A stretch of 64,000 nucleotides of DNA. It comes from Affinundibacterium amnicola. GTDB taxonomy: Bacteria; Pseudomonadota; Gammaproteobacteria; Burkholderiales; Burkholderiaceae_D. Every line of letters starts with the position of its first letter. Position 1 is the first letter of the stretch. Shown here piece after piece: positions 1-9,296 of this stretch. The translations under genes were made by a program, and so were the position numbers. The notes beneath the pieces are model-generated. The model searched no databases and was not told the DNA's origin. It saw nothing but the letters and a program-made list of their open reading frames with translations. The stretch spans positions 124,001 through 188,000 of the forward strand of contig NZ_JACOFU010000007.1 of assembly GCF_014284275.1 (NCBI RefSeq). Direction: 5' to 3'.

Positions 1-2
1 CT

Positions 3-134
3 GCTAAGATAGGCTTGAAAATATTGCAGGACAAGCACACGCGATACCGTATTCTGCATTTGCCATCGAGCAGTCCCGCCTATACTTTAAAGTACGAGGT
101 AAAACTGCGAGCTTGGCGTTCAATCGTTGATTGA
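3..134 (+). CDS. C-terminal end of an unknown protein (partial)
   Basis: The third frame is open from the window edge to a TGA at 132-134 (about 43 codons). The end reads as an ordinary charged tail finishing in LRAWRSIVD. It converges on the minus-strand gene that ends at 145, as a real gene end would. An open frame this short can occur by chance and I do not recognise the product. Confidence 0.3.
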   Translation, partial: AKIGLKILQDKHTRYRILHLPSSSPAYTLKYEVKLRAWRSIVD

Positions 135-144
135 GCATATGCAA

Positions 145-1083
145 TCAATGCATTTCTGCTGTCTCTTGATGAGAAATTGATGGAGCCCTATCTATCAGTC
201 TCAAATAAGCATTCACTTGAAGAACGCGTTCTATCACTAAAGCGATTTGATCATAAGATCCATAAGTATCATCTTCTGAACAACGCTGGCAGTTTGTTAG
301 CGCTATCTTTCGCCCATCTTCAGGACATTTGGGAAGAAGCAAACCAGAATCAAGCAAACTGTTTCTAACTCTATCAAAAACATCTTTAGGCATAGCCGCT
401 TGCGATAAAAAATCATAACTTGGTTGAAACTCCGCAGAAGTGGTCAACATGATCATGTATTTCGACAAATCAAGCATTTGGATTTCACCATCTGCATATC
501 GAACCAAGAGCGGCACGTAAGGAGCCAGTTCTGGCATTAGATGGTTCGGGAATACCTCAGCTTTCCAATAAAGTTGGGCTAACTGCGCAAAATGATAAAA
601 ATCTTTAATTGCAGATAAATTAGATTGCGCGAAAGGCAAAATTTCAACCTTAGGCTTAGTAGCAACGACAGTATCATTTGAAACATCGACGTACAAATCG
701 CCGAACAAAAAAGCATTTTGAAAGTACTGTCCTCTTAAGTCTCCCCAAATCTGTCGAATTACCCCGCCATTCAAAGAAAACTGTTGAATGGCATTAAAAG
801 CGACTGCGCCATCTCCTTGCAACTCACCAGGAGATATTTCCTCAAGGCGCTTCTTAACTGCCAAACTAATTTCTAAGCACTGGCCTAAAGGATATGGCTT
901 GCTAGCTTTAGTCGGAAATTCGGCAGATAATTGCGGATCTAATGTAGCACGCAAAGCTAGCAAAAATCTCTCCAACTCTCCCAGCACCGGACGCAAGAAC
1001 TGACTCGTAAGATGACTCTGCTTTTCCCAATCAAGTTGACGCGGTTCATTAGGCAATAGGGGTTTCACTTCGGCATTTTTCAT
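145..1083 (-). CDS. Hypothetical protein, 312 aa
   Basis: I do not recognise the family. The protein has no signal peptide or membrane segment, so it is probably cytoplasmic. It is mixed alpha/beta in composition. A cysteine pair near residue 270 (NCQRC) is the only cluster that might bind metal. The start at 1083 overlaps the stop of a small upstream frame in an ATGA arrangement, which suggests translational coupling; no clear Shine-Dalgarno sequence of its own precedes it. The length and lack of a competing frame support it as a real gene. Confidence 0.65.
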   Translation of the reverse strand: MKNAEVKPLLPNEPRQLDWEKQSHLTSQFLRPVLGELERFLLALRATLDPQLSAEFPTKASKPYPLGQCLEISLAVKKRLEEISPGELQGDGAVAFNAIQQFSLNGGVIRQIWGDLRGQYFQNAFLFGDLYVDVSNDTVVATKPKVEILPFAQSNLSAIKDFYHFAQLAQLYWKAEVFPNHLMPELAPYVPLLVRYADGEIQMLDLSKYMIMLTTSAEFQPSYDFLSQAAMPKDVFDRVRNSLLDSGLLLPKCPEDGRKIALTNCQRCSEDDTYGSYDQIALVIERVLQVNAYLRLIDRAPSISHQETAEMH

Positions 1084-1274
1084 AAATAGCTAAGAAACAA
1101 AAAGGGCTCTAGTATACCGAGGTCCAAATAACTCATCTGCGTTAATTCTTCCATTTGGCATTTCATTAAATTCTGAGCATCAAACGACGTAATAGAAATA
1201 TCAAATTTACGAACACTATTTTGCAAAAAGTAAGTTAAAACCGAATCATATTTAGGAAACCGAGAACTAAACAA
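1080..1274 (-). CDS. Possible small protein upstream of and overlapping the 312-aa gene
   Basis: A 64-codon frame starts with TTG at 1274, preceded on the minus strand by AGAGGTGG at a six-base distance, a good ribosome binding site. Its stop TGA overlaps the ATG of the next gene as ATGA. The product has no known motif. The strong site and coupled overlap are the only support. It could instead be a leader frame that brings ribosomes to the downstream gene. Confidence 0.4.
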   Translation of the reverse strand: MFSSRFPKYDSVLTYFLQNSVRKFDISITSFDAQNLMKCQMEELTQMSYLDLGILEPFLFLSYL

Positions 1275-1361
1275 TCGAAACCACCTCTAAAGAACAAGAA
1301 TCTCAAGGGGTACAAACAAAATTACTTTTCCATGTTTAATTAACTCAAGGAATCAACAAAA

Positions 1362-3740
1362 ATGCGTCTCTCCACTTTGTTCACGTTAGCATTTGTCGTA
1401 CTTCCGACATTTGCAATTGCGCAGTCTGAAGATAAATTCAAACAGTTAGAAGATCTGTTACCAACTCCGACCTCGATCCGTGCGGCTTCCGGTGCACCCG
1501 GTCATGCGTATTGGCAGCAACGTGCTGATTACGTGATCCGCGCTAGCTTGGATGAAGACAAACGCAGCATCACCGGTTCCGAAACCATCACTTATCACAA
1601 TAATTCACCAGACACCTTGAATTATTTGTGGTTGCAGCTAGATCAAAATATCTTCAAACCAGATTCCGATGCCAATACAACGGTGACCTATCCATCACGC
1701 GACGCTTGGAAAAATCCAAATGCAATGAGCTTTACCGCGATGCACACCTTAAACGAGAAAGAAAAGTTTGACGGTGGCTTTAAGATCGGCACGGTGAAGG
1801 CGGCGAACGGCCAAGCATTAAAATACGTCATCAATCGAACCATGATGCGTATCGATTTACCGCAGAGCTTAAAACCAGGCGAGAAATTTAGCTTTAGTTT
1901 GGATTGGAAACACAATATCAATGATGGCATGGTGTTGTGGGCGCGCACAGGCTACGAACATTTCAAAGAAGATAAAAACGACATCTTTGAAATTGCTCAC
2001 TGGTATCCACGCATGGCGGCTTATTATGATGTCTACGGTTGGCAGCACAAACAATTTTTAGGCTCTGGCGAATTCACCTTAGAGTTCGGTGACTTTGATG
2101 TACAAATCACTTTACCTGGTGATCACGTGGTTTCCGCTACGGGAGAATTAAATAATCCTGATGCCGTATTAAGCGCAATTCAGCGCGAACGTTTAGCGCA
2201 AGCACGTAATGCTTCTAAACCTGTGCTCATCGTGACACAAGCAGAAGCCGAGAAAGCGGAAAAATCACGTGCAACTAGCCAAAAGACTTGGCATTTCAAA
2301 GCGAAAAATGTACGTGATTTTGCATGGGCATCATCTCGCAAATTTATCTGGGATGCACAAGGCTACAAAACCGGCAACAGCAATGGTTTAGCGATGTCCT
2401 TCTACCCGAAAGAAGCGAATCCTTTATGGGGTCAATATTCTACCCAAGCCGTAGTCCACACGATAGAGCAATACAATAAATACAGCCTCGAATATCCTTA
2501 CCCAGTGGCACAATCGGTCAATGGTCCACAAGGCGGCATGGAATATCCGATGATAGCCTTTAACGGCGGCCGTCCTACCAAAGATAAGAAAACCGGTGAA
2601 CTGACCTATTCCAAGCAAACTAAATATTCGATGATCAGCGTGATCATTCACGAAGTTGGTCACAACTATTTTCCAATGATCGTCAACTCAGACGAACGTC
2701 AATGGACATGGATGGATGAAGGTTTGAATTCTTTCTTACAAACGCTGGCAGAACGCGCTTGGGAAGAAAATTATCAAGATCTGTTTCCTAGCGAACCGCG
2801 CGGCATTGTTGATTACATGCGCAGTAAAAATCAAACGCCGATCATGACGAATTCTGAATCCGTTCTGCAGTTTGGTAATAATGCTTATGCCAAACCAACT
2901 GCCGGTTTACACATCTTGCGCGAGACCATTTTGGGTCGTGAATTATTTGATTTTGCCTTCAAAGAATATGCGCGACGTTGGAAATTTAAACGTCCAACCC
3001 CAGCAGATTTTTTCCGTACCATGGAAGATGCTTCTGGTACTGATTTAGATTGGTTCTGGCGCGGCTGGTTCTACACCACCGATCCAGTCGATATTAGCGT
3101 CGATGGCATCGTTCAATATCAAGTATCCAGCAAAGATCCTGAAATTGAAAAGGCGTGGCGTCGCGCGCAAAAGAATGAAGAACCAGTTTCTTTAGCAGCA
3201 CAAAGAAATAAATCTCTACCAGCGCGTCGTATTGATACGCAACCCGGTTTAAAAGATTTTTATAACGAATATGATGATTTCACTGTCACGAATAAAGATC
3301 GTAATAGCTATAACGATTTGATGAAGAGCTTGGATGAAGAAGAAAAGGCCATGCTCAAATCCGGCAAATATTTCTACTTAGTTGATTTTTCTAACGTCGG
3401 TGGTTTGGTCATGCCCTTGATTTTGGAAATCGAATTAAAGAGCGGCAAGAAAGTGATCGAGCGCATTCCTGCTGAGGTGTGGCGCTACAATTCTAAAAAG
3501 TTGACTAAGCTGGTTGTGACTGATGAACCGATGGTTGGTCTAACACAAGATCCATATTTAGAAACCGCAGATATCGATCTGAACAATAATTCTTGGCCAC
3601 GTAAGATGACCAAATCTCGTTTAGAATTATTCAAGATGAATCAACCCACTGGCAATATGATGATCGACTTTAATACACCTTTGAAAAAAGATGAGAAGGA
3701 TACGAAAGATGAAAAGAAAGAAAAGTCAGTCGAGAAATAA
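1362..3740 (+). CDS. Secreted M1 family zinc metallopeptidase (first copy)
   Basis: The 792-aa protein starts with a signal peptide ending in AIAQ (residues 1-21), so it is exported. The gluzincin zinc site is complete: HEVGH at residues 430-434 and the third ligand Glu453 in WMDEGLNSF. GGMEYP (391-396) takes the place of the GAMEN substrate-binding motif of M1 aminopeptidases. The C-terminal tail is rich in Lys and Glu. The family removes N-terminal residues from peptides; this longer subgroup is common in Bacteroidetes and proteobacterial envelopes, and its substrate is unknown. The gene stands alone, followed by a strong hairpin terminator. A second copy, very similar along its whole length, lies inverted at 44548-46920. 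Confidence 0.9.
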   Translation: MRLSTLFTLAFVVLPTFAIAQSEDKFKQLEDLLPTPTSIRAASGAPGHAYWQQRADYVIRASLDEDKRSITGSETITYHNNSPDTLNYLWLQLDQNIFKPDSDANTTVTYPSRDAWKNPNAMSFTAMHTLNEKEKFDGGFKIGTVKAANGQALKYVINRTMMRIDLPQSLKPGEKFSFSLDWKHNINDGMVLWARTGYEHFKEDKNDIFEIAHWYPRMAAYYDVYGWQHKQFLGSGEFTLEFGDFDVQITLPGDHVVSATGELNNPDAVLSAIQRERLAQARNASKPVLIVTQAEAEKAEKSRATSQKTWHFKAKNVRDFAWASSRKFIWDAQGYKTGNSNGLAMSFYPKEANPLWGQYSTQAVVHTIEQYNKYSLEYPYPVAQSVNGPQGGMEYPMIAFNGGRPTKDKKTGELTYSKQTKYSMISVIIHEVGHNYFPMIVNSDERQWTWMDEGLNSFLQTLAERAWEENYQDLFPSEPRGIVDYMRSKNQTPIMTNSESVLQFGNNAYAKPTAGLHILRETILGRELFDFAFKEYARRWKFKRPTPADFFRTMEDASGTDLDWFWRGWFYTTDPVDISVDGIVQYQVSSKDPEIEKAWRRAQKNEEPVSLAAQRNKSLPARRIDTQPGLKDFYNEYDDFTVTNKDRNSYNDLMKSLDEEEKAMLKSGKYFYLVDFSNVGGLVMPLILEIELKSGKKVIERIPAEVWRYNSKKLTKLVVTDEPMVGLTQDPYLETADIDLNNNSWPRKMTKSRLELFKMNQPTGNMMIDFNTPLKKDEKDTKDEKKEKSVEK

Positions 3741-3778
3741 GTAGGTAAGTAAAAACTGCTTCAAAAATAGAAAATAAA

Positions 3779-3815
3779 AAGCGAGCTAGGAATTTATCCC
3801 TAGCTCGCTTTTTTA
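3779..3815. terminator. Rho-independent terminator, probably bidirectional
   Basis: A ten-base-pair stem (GCGAGCTAGG at 3781-3790 with its complement at 3799-3808) is flanked by A-runs on the left and T-runs on the right. It can end the M1 gene on the plus strand and the minus-strand gene that stops at 3891. Confidence 0.85.
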
Positions 3816-3890
3816 ATTTGTCGACAAATTCGTACTACCACCATCCATTCATCAGTCTATCGCTCCAATTGATCTTGTGATGATACCTAG

Positions 3891-5297
3891 CTAAGTCTCC
3901 ACAGCAAGCGCAAAACGTGGCACATCAAGCCGCAGAATTTTCGCCTTTTGGTAAAGCTGATTCGATTCCTGACGTATCTCAATAAACAGTTGATGCTTTT
4001 CTGCATCCCAACCAATCGCCTTACCATCATACGGATTCGCATACTGCTTGGTATGATCCTGTACAAATTGAGGGATCGCTGAAGACGCAACTTTCTTCTC
4101 AATTAATGCCATTTTCATCGCTAACAAATTGATCTGTGCGAAGGTGTCGAAGTGCCTTTCTATGTAATTATCATACCCAGGCGTACTAACGCTGAGCAAA
4201 ATTTTGGTGATCGGATCGTGCAGATACAAGTTCGCTATTCCTACACCCAACAAGGCGTCTTGCTTCTTCTGAATTTCTTGCTTCTGTGCGAGGTAATCTC
4301 GACCAGTTTGATCCGCCAAAGTGCTCCAGATTTGCTGCCAATCGTAAGCCAAATTTGAACTCGCATTTGGCCTATTAAACAGATTGAATAAGAAACCTTC
4401 CCACCAAGATTTATTTTCACCCGCTGATTCGAGACGCAAGTCATGCATAATTCGAAGACTAATTCTGCCTTCAAAATTTAAGGCGCGACTCATATTCATT
4501 TTCTTTTCAGAAAACCCTCCTAACCAAGCTTGAATTTGCCCACGATGGCTAGCAAATTCAGGAAAACGCTGTAACAACTCGTCAGCGATACGGAGATCAC
4601 GCTGTACCATTGCGGTAGCGAGCATGTGTGAGATCAAAAACGTTGAATTTTCTAACCATCTCTGGGAAAATTTAGCGACCTTCATCAACACAGCAAAGCC
4701 TTGCTCGACCTGACCATCTGAAATGAAACGTATCGCGCGCATGCGTTCAATCTCCATTGCGTGAACCAACGATGAATACGGTGGAATACTTGCAGCAATA
4801 AATGGTGGTGCTATTTCAATGAAATCTTTGCTTTCCAAGATCGCGTTCAAATGCTGGCTCAATACTCGGCGGGCTTGAATGATTTCCTGCTCGTGTTTCA
4901 GCGTTCGCGAGACATAAAACTCAACACAGTTTATCGTAGTCGCATATGCACATACTTCATCCTCTTGCTTCTTAAATGACTGTTCGTCTGGATGTTTTGC
5001 AGTACTGTCAGAATCGTAATCGGTCGAATTAGGTTGATTTTCATAACGCCGCAATTCCAGTTCTAATTTACGCTTGCCCAAATCCAAGGGATCAACGCCA
5101 TCCCTCGCATTCATGCCAAGCAAAATCAAATAGCCATTATCATCGTCGATGTTTTTAGGCGGCTGCCAGTTCAGGCTCGCTTGCACTTCTGGTCGCAGAG
5201 ATTGATCCTGCCAATTCGCGACAACAAACAAAAGTACGATACTCAATACGATCAACACGATGCCCAACAAACTTCGTAATAGGATTTTTTTTAGCAT
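3891..5297 (-). CDS. Membrane-anchored hypothetical protein, 468 aa
   Basis: An N-terminal hydrophobic helix (about residues 8-27, preceded by MLKK and Arg) should anchor the protein in the inner membrane with the rest in the periplasm. The soluble part is mostly helical. The early segment NGYLILLGMNARDGVDP is the most distinctive motif, but I cannot assign a family or activity. The gene is monocistronic and shares a short divergent promoter region (5298-5430) with the AraC-type regulator. Confidence 0.7.
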   Translation of the reverse strand: MLKKILLRSLLGIVLIVLSIVLLFVVANWQDQSLRPEVQASLNWQPPKNIDDDNGYLILLGMNARDGVDPLDLGKRKLELELRRYENQPNSTDYDSDSTAKHPDEQSFKKQEDEVCAYATTINCVEFYVSRTLKHEQEIIQARRVLSQHLNAILESKDFIEIAPPFIAASIPPYSSLVHAMEIERMRAIRFISDGQVEQGFAVLMKVAKFSQRWLENSTFLISHMLATAMVQRDLRIADELLQRFPEFASHRGQIQAWLGGFSEKKMNMSRALNFEGRISLRIMHDLRLESAGENKSWWEGFLFNLFNRPNASSNLAYDWQQIWSTLADQTGRDYLAQKQEIQKKQDALLGVGIANLYLHDPITKILLSVSTPGYDNYIERHFDTFAQINLLAMKMALIEKKVASSAIPQFVQDHTKQYANPYDGKAIGWDAEKHQLFIEIRQESNQLYQKAKILRLDVPRFALAVET

Positions 5298-5430
5298 GGT
5301 ATTCTCAAAGTAGTTCTGATAAAAATGTAAATTAATCTATGTTGCAAGACAATATCGTAAGTGCTCGCATTACACAACCCAGACCGATACAATTGAGACA
5401 TTTGTAAGATGTTCTTAGTGATCCGAAACC

Positions 5431-6153
5431 ATGCTCCATCCTGATGTGAAGTCTCAACTTCCCTCCTCCGTCTTAAGTGCGTGGCGTCACAGCACCGATG
5501 CCCCAACACGTATGCTGGTATTGCCGGATGGCTGTCGGGATTTCATTATTCGATCAAATCCTAGTGGAAAGTCACTGCACATGGTGAGTCCGTTGGATGA
5601 CACCGCGCGTTATGTTGAAAGTGATGGCGGTAATACCTACTATGGTTGGCGCTTACATCCCGGAACATGCTTCAAAACAGCTCAAGGAAAATCGCCAGTA
5701 GCGGAGGATTTTTTAAAAGATCTGGTGACACGATTTCAAGCAGATCCAGTGCACGGCACAACTCAAGTATTGAATGTGTTGGATGAACTATTCTGTATTG
5801 ATACCGAGATCGTCGATGCCTTGAACAGTTTAAAAAACCAGCAAAGCGTACTTCACGCAGCGCGCGATTTGGGGGTATCCGAGCGCAGTCTACAAAGATG
5901 GCTGACAGAAAAAACCGGACGCTCACCCATCTATTGGCGCAGCCTGGCACGAGCAAGGCAATCAGCACAAGCCTTACTGGCTCGCAAAAATACAGATAAT
6001 CGAATTAGCTTTGCGGAACTCGCTGCGGATTTCTCTTATGCAGATCAAGCGCATTTATGTCGCGAGTTCCAACGCTGGTTTGGCTGTAGTCCAAGCGCAA
6101 TGCTGCGCTCAGCGACTTACCAAGAATTAATCTTGGCGGATGGGTATGCCTAA
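5431..6153 (+). CDS. AraC family transcriptional regulator
   Basis: The 240-aa protein has a DUF6597-like N-terminal domain (LPDGCRDFIIR near residue 30) and a C-terminal double helix-turn-helix of AraC/XylS type. The second helix-turn-helix is visible as FAELAADFSYADQAHLCREF, followed by FGCSPSAML. The gene converges with the VOC gene and their 3' ends overlap by four bases. The ligand and targets are unknown; the divergent membrane protein gene next door is a candidate target. Confidence 0.85.
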   Translation: MLHPDVKSQLPSSVLSAWRHSTDAPTRMLVLPDGCRDFIIRSNPSGKSLHMVSPLDDTARYVESDGGNTYYGWRLHPGTCFKTAQGKSPVAEDFLKDLVTRFQADPVHGTTQVLNVLDELFCIDTEIVDALNSLKNQQSVLHAARDLGVSERSLQRWLTEKTGRSPIYWRSLARARQSAQALLARKNTDNRISFAELAADFSYADQAHLCREFQRWFGCSPSAMLRSATYQELILADGYA

Positions 6154-6533
6154 GCTTGCATCGACGTGCAAATCTCAACCAAGACACCATCAAGATCGGC
6201 GACATACGCAATCGTTTGTCCCCAAGGCATCTCTTGAGGCTCTTGCATTAGCTTTGCGCCAGCAGCAAGGGCTTTGTTTACGGCTGCTGGTACATCATTA
6301 CTAACCAGCGCAATTTCAAAACACGGGTGATGCGGATCCGATGCACGGACTTCTTTTCCTAATTGCCGCATCAAAGCGCGTGAAGAAAATGCGAGTGCAG
6401 TGGTGCCCGTTTCCAATTCACCATAATCACCACTCTCATGCAAAAACCTGGTTTGCATACCAAAGGCTTTTTCATAAAACGCCAAACTTTGTTTGACATC
6501 ATTCACATAAAGAATCGTGTAGGCAAATTGCAT
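6150..6533 (-). CDS. VOC (glyoxalase/bleomycin-resistance fold) family protein
   Basis: The product, about 127 aa, carries the paired beta-alpha-beta-beta-beta modules of the vicinal oxygen chelate superfamily. The first is YTILYVNDVKQSLAFYEKAFG and the second contains CFEIALVSND and ends YVADLDGVLVEICT. Members are metal-dependent lyases, dioxygenases or drug-binding proteins; which of these applies cannot be read here. I chose ATG at 6533, which has GGAG five bases upstream, over the in-frame GTG at 6548. Confidence 0.85.
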   Translation of the reverse strand: MQFAYTILYVNDVKQSLAFYEKAFGMQTRFLHESGDYGELETGTTALAFSSRALMRQLGKEVRASDPHHPCFEIALVSNDVPAAVNKALAAGAKLMQEPQEMPWGQTIAYVADLDGVLVEICTSMQA

Positions 6534-6632
6534 GGTGGCTCCGTTCACAAGTTAAAAGCTAGCTTAGGTTGCTATTACCTTCATCATAAGATCGATTGCG
6601 ATAACTGTCTTGAATAAAACCGCCAAAAGTCA

Positions 6633-6659
6633 AAAAACTAGCGACACGCGCTAGTTTTT
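6633..6659. terminator. Hairpin terminator downstream of the BLUF gene
   Basis: The stem ACTAGCG (6637-6643) pairs with CGCTAGT (6649-6655) around a five-base loop, flanked by A- and T-runs on both sides. It ends the minus-strand BLUF transcript before the VOC gene. Confidence 0.75.
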
Positions 6660-6681
6660 CAGGTTAGTACTATCGGCAAAC

Positions 6682-7098
6682 TTAACTCAACCAACGCGCA
6701 CTGCTCATCACCTCTGCAAAAAATTCCTTCAATGCGGGGGCTGACATGCGAAACGGGTCAAATTCGGCTGTTGAAGAATATTTGAGAAACAGTGCTGTGT
6801 TTTCATTCGTCGCGGCGATCAAGCCCATGTTCCAACCAGTGAATTGGCGCTGGGTGATTTCTTCCAATACCAGCACCTCAGGTTTGTTATGTCGCTTATC
6901 CTTCAAAATGTGATGATAAAGCGCATTCACAGCGGAACGTTCGCCCTCTAAACATTGCAGAAAAATGCCGTTCGACAAACTAAGCGCGCCAGTGACGGCT
7001 AGTTGTTGATTATTTTTTCGCGAACTCGCCAAAATATCTTTGACGTCAGCTGGCCCCAAATTCACCGCACGGCTGGCATAAATTAAACGGATCATCAT
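6682..7098 (-). CDS. Short BLUF-domain blue-light sensor
   Basis: The 138-aa protein is a stand-alone BLUF domain that binds FAD and senses blue light. The key residues are present: Tyr7 in RLIYASRA, Asn30, Gln48 in FLQCLEGE, and Trp89/Met91 in FTGWNMGL. About 45 residues follow the core as C-terminal helices. There is no fused output domain, so it must signal through a partner protein. The gene is monocistronic, and no obvious partner (such as a MerR or EAL protein) is adjacent. Confidence 0.93.
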   Translation of the reverse strand: MMIRLIYASRAVNLGPADVKDILASSRKNNQQLAVTGALSLSNGIFLQCLEGERSAVNALYHHILKDKRHNKPEVLVLEEITQRQFTGWNMGLIAATNENTALFLKYSSTAEFDPFRMSAPALKEFFAEVMSSARWLS

Positions 7099-7493
7099 AA
7101 TTGTTCAATACTTTCAAAGATCAAGGTAAGAAATCAAAAAGGCGCTGAGACACTACGCAGCGTTGCAGATTATAGAGATTTATGAGCACGCATACCGCGC
7201 AGATACAAGCCTATTTTCGTGACAAAATCAGCGACAAAAGATCTTTCAAACCAAGAAACTATCGATTTTCGCAAGCATTTTCGACATAAAATGCAAACGC
7301 ATGTCGATTTACACAGAGTTCAAACGTCATTGTCTTGAAACTGGCAAAGATGGATGGAATGTGATGGCGCCTTCATAGCACTTAAGGGCTCTTGAGGGTA
7401 CTGAAGGGTGCTTCATTCCCATCCTGAACGCTATCCCAGCGCGAGCCAGCTTCTTACTTAGTATGAGCTTTTTATTATTTCCAGGAGAACACC
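7099..7493. promoter_or_regulatory. Divergent promoter region between the BLUF gene and the YCII-ECF operon
   Basis: No gene is seen in these 395 bases. The most notable structure is a run of three imperfect decamers at 7381-7410, each ending in GAGGG, AAGGG or similar, spaced exactly one helical turn apart. This could be a binding site for a regulator of the sigma-factor operon. A good ribosome binding site (AGGAG) ends the region. Confidence 0.4.
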
Positions 7494-7841
7494 ATGCAAT
7501 ACATATTACTCATCGCCACCAGCGAAGCCGTTGAAGCGGCAATGGATCAAAACGCATTAGGCGAAATTATTGCCGCTTATGGTTCTTATACCGATGCCAT
7601 GATGGAGGCTGGTATTTTAGTGTCGGGAGAACGTCTGCGTGAATCGACTACCGCCACCACCGTCAGTATCCGCGATGGCAAAACCCACTTACTCGATGGT
7701 CCGTACGCCGACACCAAGGAGCAACTGGGTGGCTTTTATATTATTGAAGTTCCCGATCTCGATACGGCAATTAGTTGGGCGGCACGTTGCCCTAGTGCGC
7801 ATATCGGTTCGATAGAAGTACGCCCGATTTGGCCGATGTAA
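7494..7841 (+). CDS. YCII/DGPF domain protein
   Basis: This 115-aa protein starts MQYILLIATSE and contains the DGPYADTKEQLGGFY segment that defines the DGPF (YCII-related) family. These small alpha/beta-barrel proteins are commonly encoded beside ECF42 sigma factors, as here: the sigma gene begins 22 bases downstream. Their biochemical role is not established. A strong AGGAG site precedes the ATG. Confidence 0.92.
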   Translation: MQYILLIATSEAVEAAMDQNALGEIIAAYGSYTDAMMEAGILVSGERLRESTTATTVSIRDGKTHLLDGPYADTKEQLGGFYIIEVPDLDTAISWAARCPSAHIGSIEVRPIWPM

Positions 7842-7863
7842 GAAAAAATGTAAAACAGAATAA

Positions 7864-9132
7864 ATGCTAACGAAAGTCGATCACAGCAACCCGCAGCTGA
7901 TAGCTGCACTGGTGCGGCGCAGCTATGGTCGTTTGTTAGCGATGTTATCAGTACGCTCTGGCGATCTGGCAAGTGCAGAAGACGCGCTTGCCAATGCGTT
8001 TGAAATTGCCTTAAACAACTGGCCAGCGCAAGGCGTACCGAACAATCCAGAAGGTTGGCTATTCACCGTCGCACGTCGCCAATTGATCGATCAGGCACGC
8101 AGCGCACAAACGCAACAACGTCATCAAGAAGAGTTCAGTTATCTGCTCGATGAAGCTGCCGCCGAATGTGATCCGCTAGCAATACCTGATCAAAGGCTAG
8201 CACTGATGTTTGCTTGCACGCATCCCGCGATTGATAGCAGCATACGCGCACCACTCATGCTACAAACCTTGTTGGGATTTGATGCCGCCAGCATTGCCTC
8301 GGCATTTTTAGTTGCACCTAGCAATATGGCGCAACGCTTGGTCCGAGCCAAGCACAAAATTCGCGTCGCAGGTATACGTTTAATCATCCCCGATCAAAGC
8401 GCAATCGCCGATGGTTTAGATTCTGTGCTCGATGCGATCTACAGCGTCTACACCGCCGCCTGGTCACAGACCAGCGATGGCGACATTCAGCAAGGCAATC
8501 TGGCCGAAGAAGCACTGTGGCTAGTGCAACTCTTAAGTGAACTAGCACCGCAAGAACCCGAAGTGTTTGGCTTGCTCGCATTAATGCTGTATGCCGAATC
8601 ACGCCGCGCCGCACGCCATGATGCGCAAGGCAATTACGTGCCGCTGCAAGAACAAGATTGCCAACACTGGGATCACGACAAAATCGATCAAGCAGAACAA
8701 TACTTACGCCATGCCAGCAGCATGCAAAGGCGCGGACGTTTTCAAATTGAAGCGGCGATCCAATCAGCGCACACTGTACGACGACACCAAGGCAAAGCCG
8801 ACTGGCACGCCATCAACAAACTTTACATGCAGCTCTATCAACTGACCGACTCACCGGTAGTGGCGATCAATCATGCCGTGGCACTGGCAGAAATCATAGA
8901 ACCGCAAATCGCCCTAGCCCAACTAGCGCAGCTATGCGACAACATGGATTTAAAAGAGCGTCTCCAAAACTACCAACCCTATTGGGCAGCCAGCGCGCAT
9001 TTGCATCAACGATGTGGCAATAGTGATGCGGCAAAACATGCTTACCAACTAGCCATCGGCTTATGTACAGATCAGGCAGCGCGTGGATTTTTGCAGATGC
9101 GTTTGAAGAGCGTGGATATTTCACTGTCCTGA
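7864..9132 (+). CDS. ECF42-type RNA polymerase sigma factor with C-terminal TPR-like extension
   Basis: The 422-aa protein has sigma region 2 at the N-terminus (GWLFTVARRQLIDQAR near residue 65) and a region 4 helix-turn-helix around residues 130-165. A long DUF6596/TPR-like C-terminal domain follows, marked by VPLQEQDCQHWD. This layout is that of the ECF42 group. Known members have no conventional anti-sigma factor, and the C-terminal extension takes part in control. It is co-transcribed with the DGPF gene, whose relatives are typical ECF42 targets. The short palindrome after the stop may act as its terminator. Confidence 0.92.
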   Translation: MLTKVDHSNPQLIAALVRRSYGRLLAMLSVRSGDLASAEDALANAFEIALNNWPAQGVPNNPEGWLFTVARRQLIDQARSAQTQQRHQEEFSYLLDEAAAECDPLAIPDQRLALMFACTHPAIDSSIRAPLMLQTLLGFDAASIASAFLVAPSNMAQRLVRAKHKIRVAGIRLIIPDQSAIADGLDSVLDAIYSVYTAAWSQTSDGDIQQGNLAEEALWLVQLLSELAPQEPEVFGLLALMLYAESRRAARHDAQGNYVPLQEQDCQHWDHDKIDQAEQYLRHASSMQRRGRFQIEAAIQSAHTVRRHQGKADWHAINKLYMQLYQLTDSPVVAINHAVALAEIIEPQIALAQLAQLCDNMDLKERLQNYQPYWAASAHLHQRCGNSDAAKHAYQLAIGLCTDQAARGFLQMRLKSVDISLS

Positions 9133-9178
9133 ACCACCCTAACCCCAGCCCTCTCCCGCTTGCGGGAGAGGGAGTTTT
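9131..9178. repeat. Intergenic palindrome, CCCTCTCCCGC family (copy 1)
   Basis: The perfect palindrome at 9149-9172 (CCCTCTCCCGC, TT, then its complement) sits in a conserved context starting GAACCACCCTAACCCC. The same element with its context recurs at 16817-16860, and the bare palindrome at 16701-16726. The T-rich tail could make it a terminator for the sigma gene. Confidence 0.75.
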
Positions 9179-9296
9179 ATCCCTATCTCAACTTGTGTAG
9201 ACGTCAATGCCTACAAAGGGGAAGGCTGGGATAGATTTCAATCAGATATTCAAGCATCCTTTGCTAGATTTAACATCATCAAAAGAAATTAGCACA

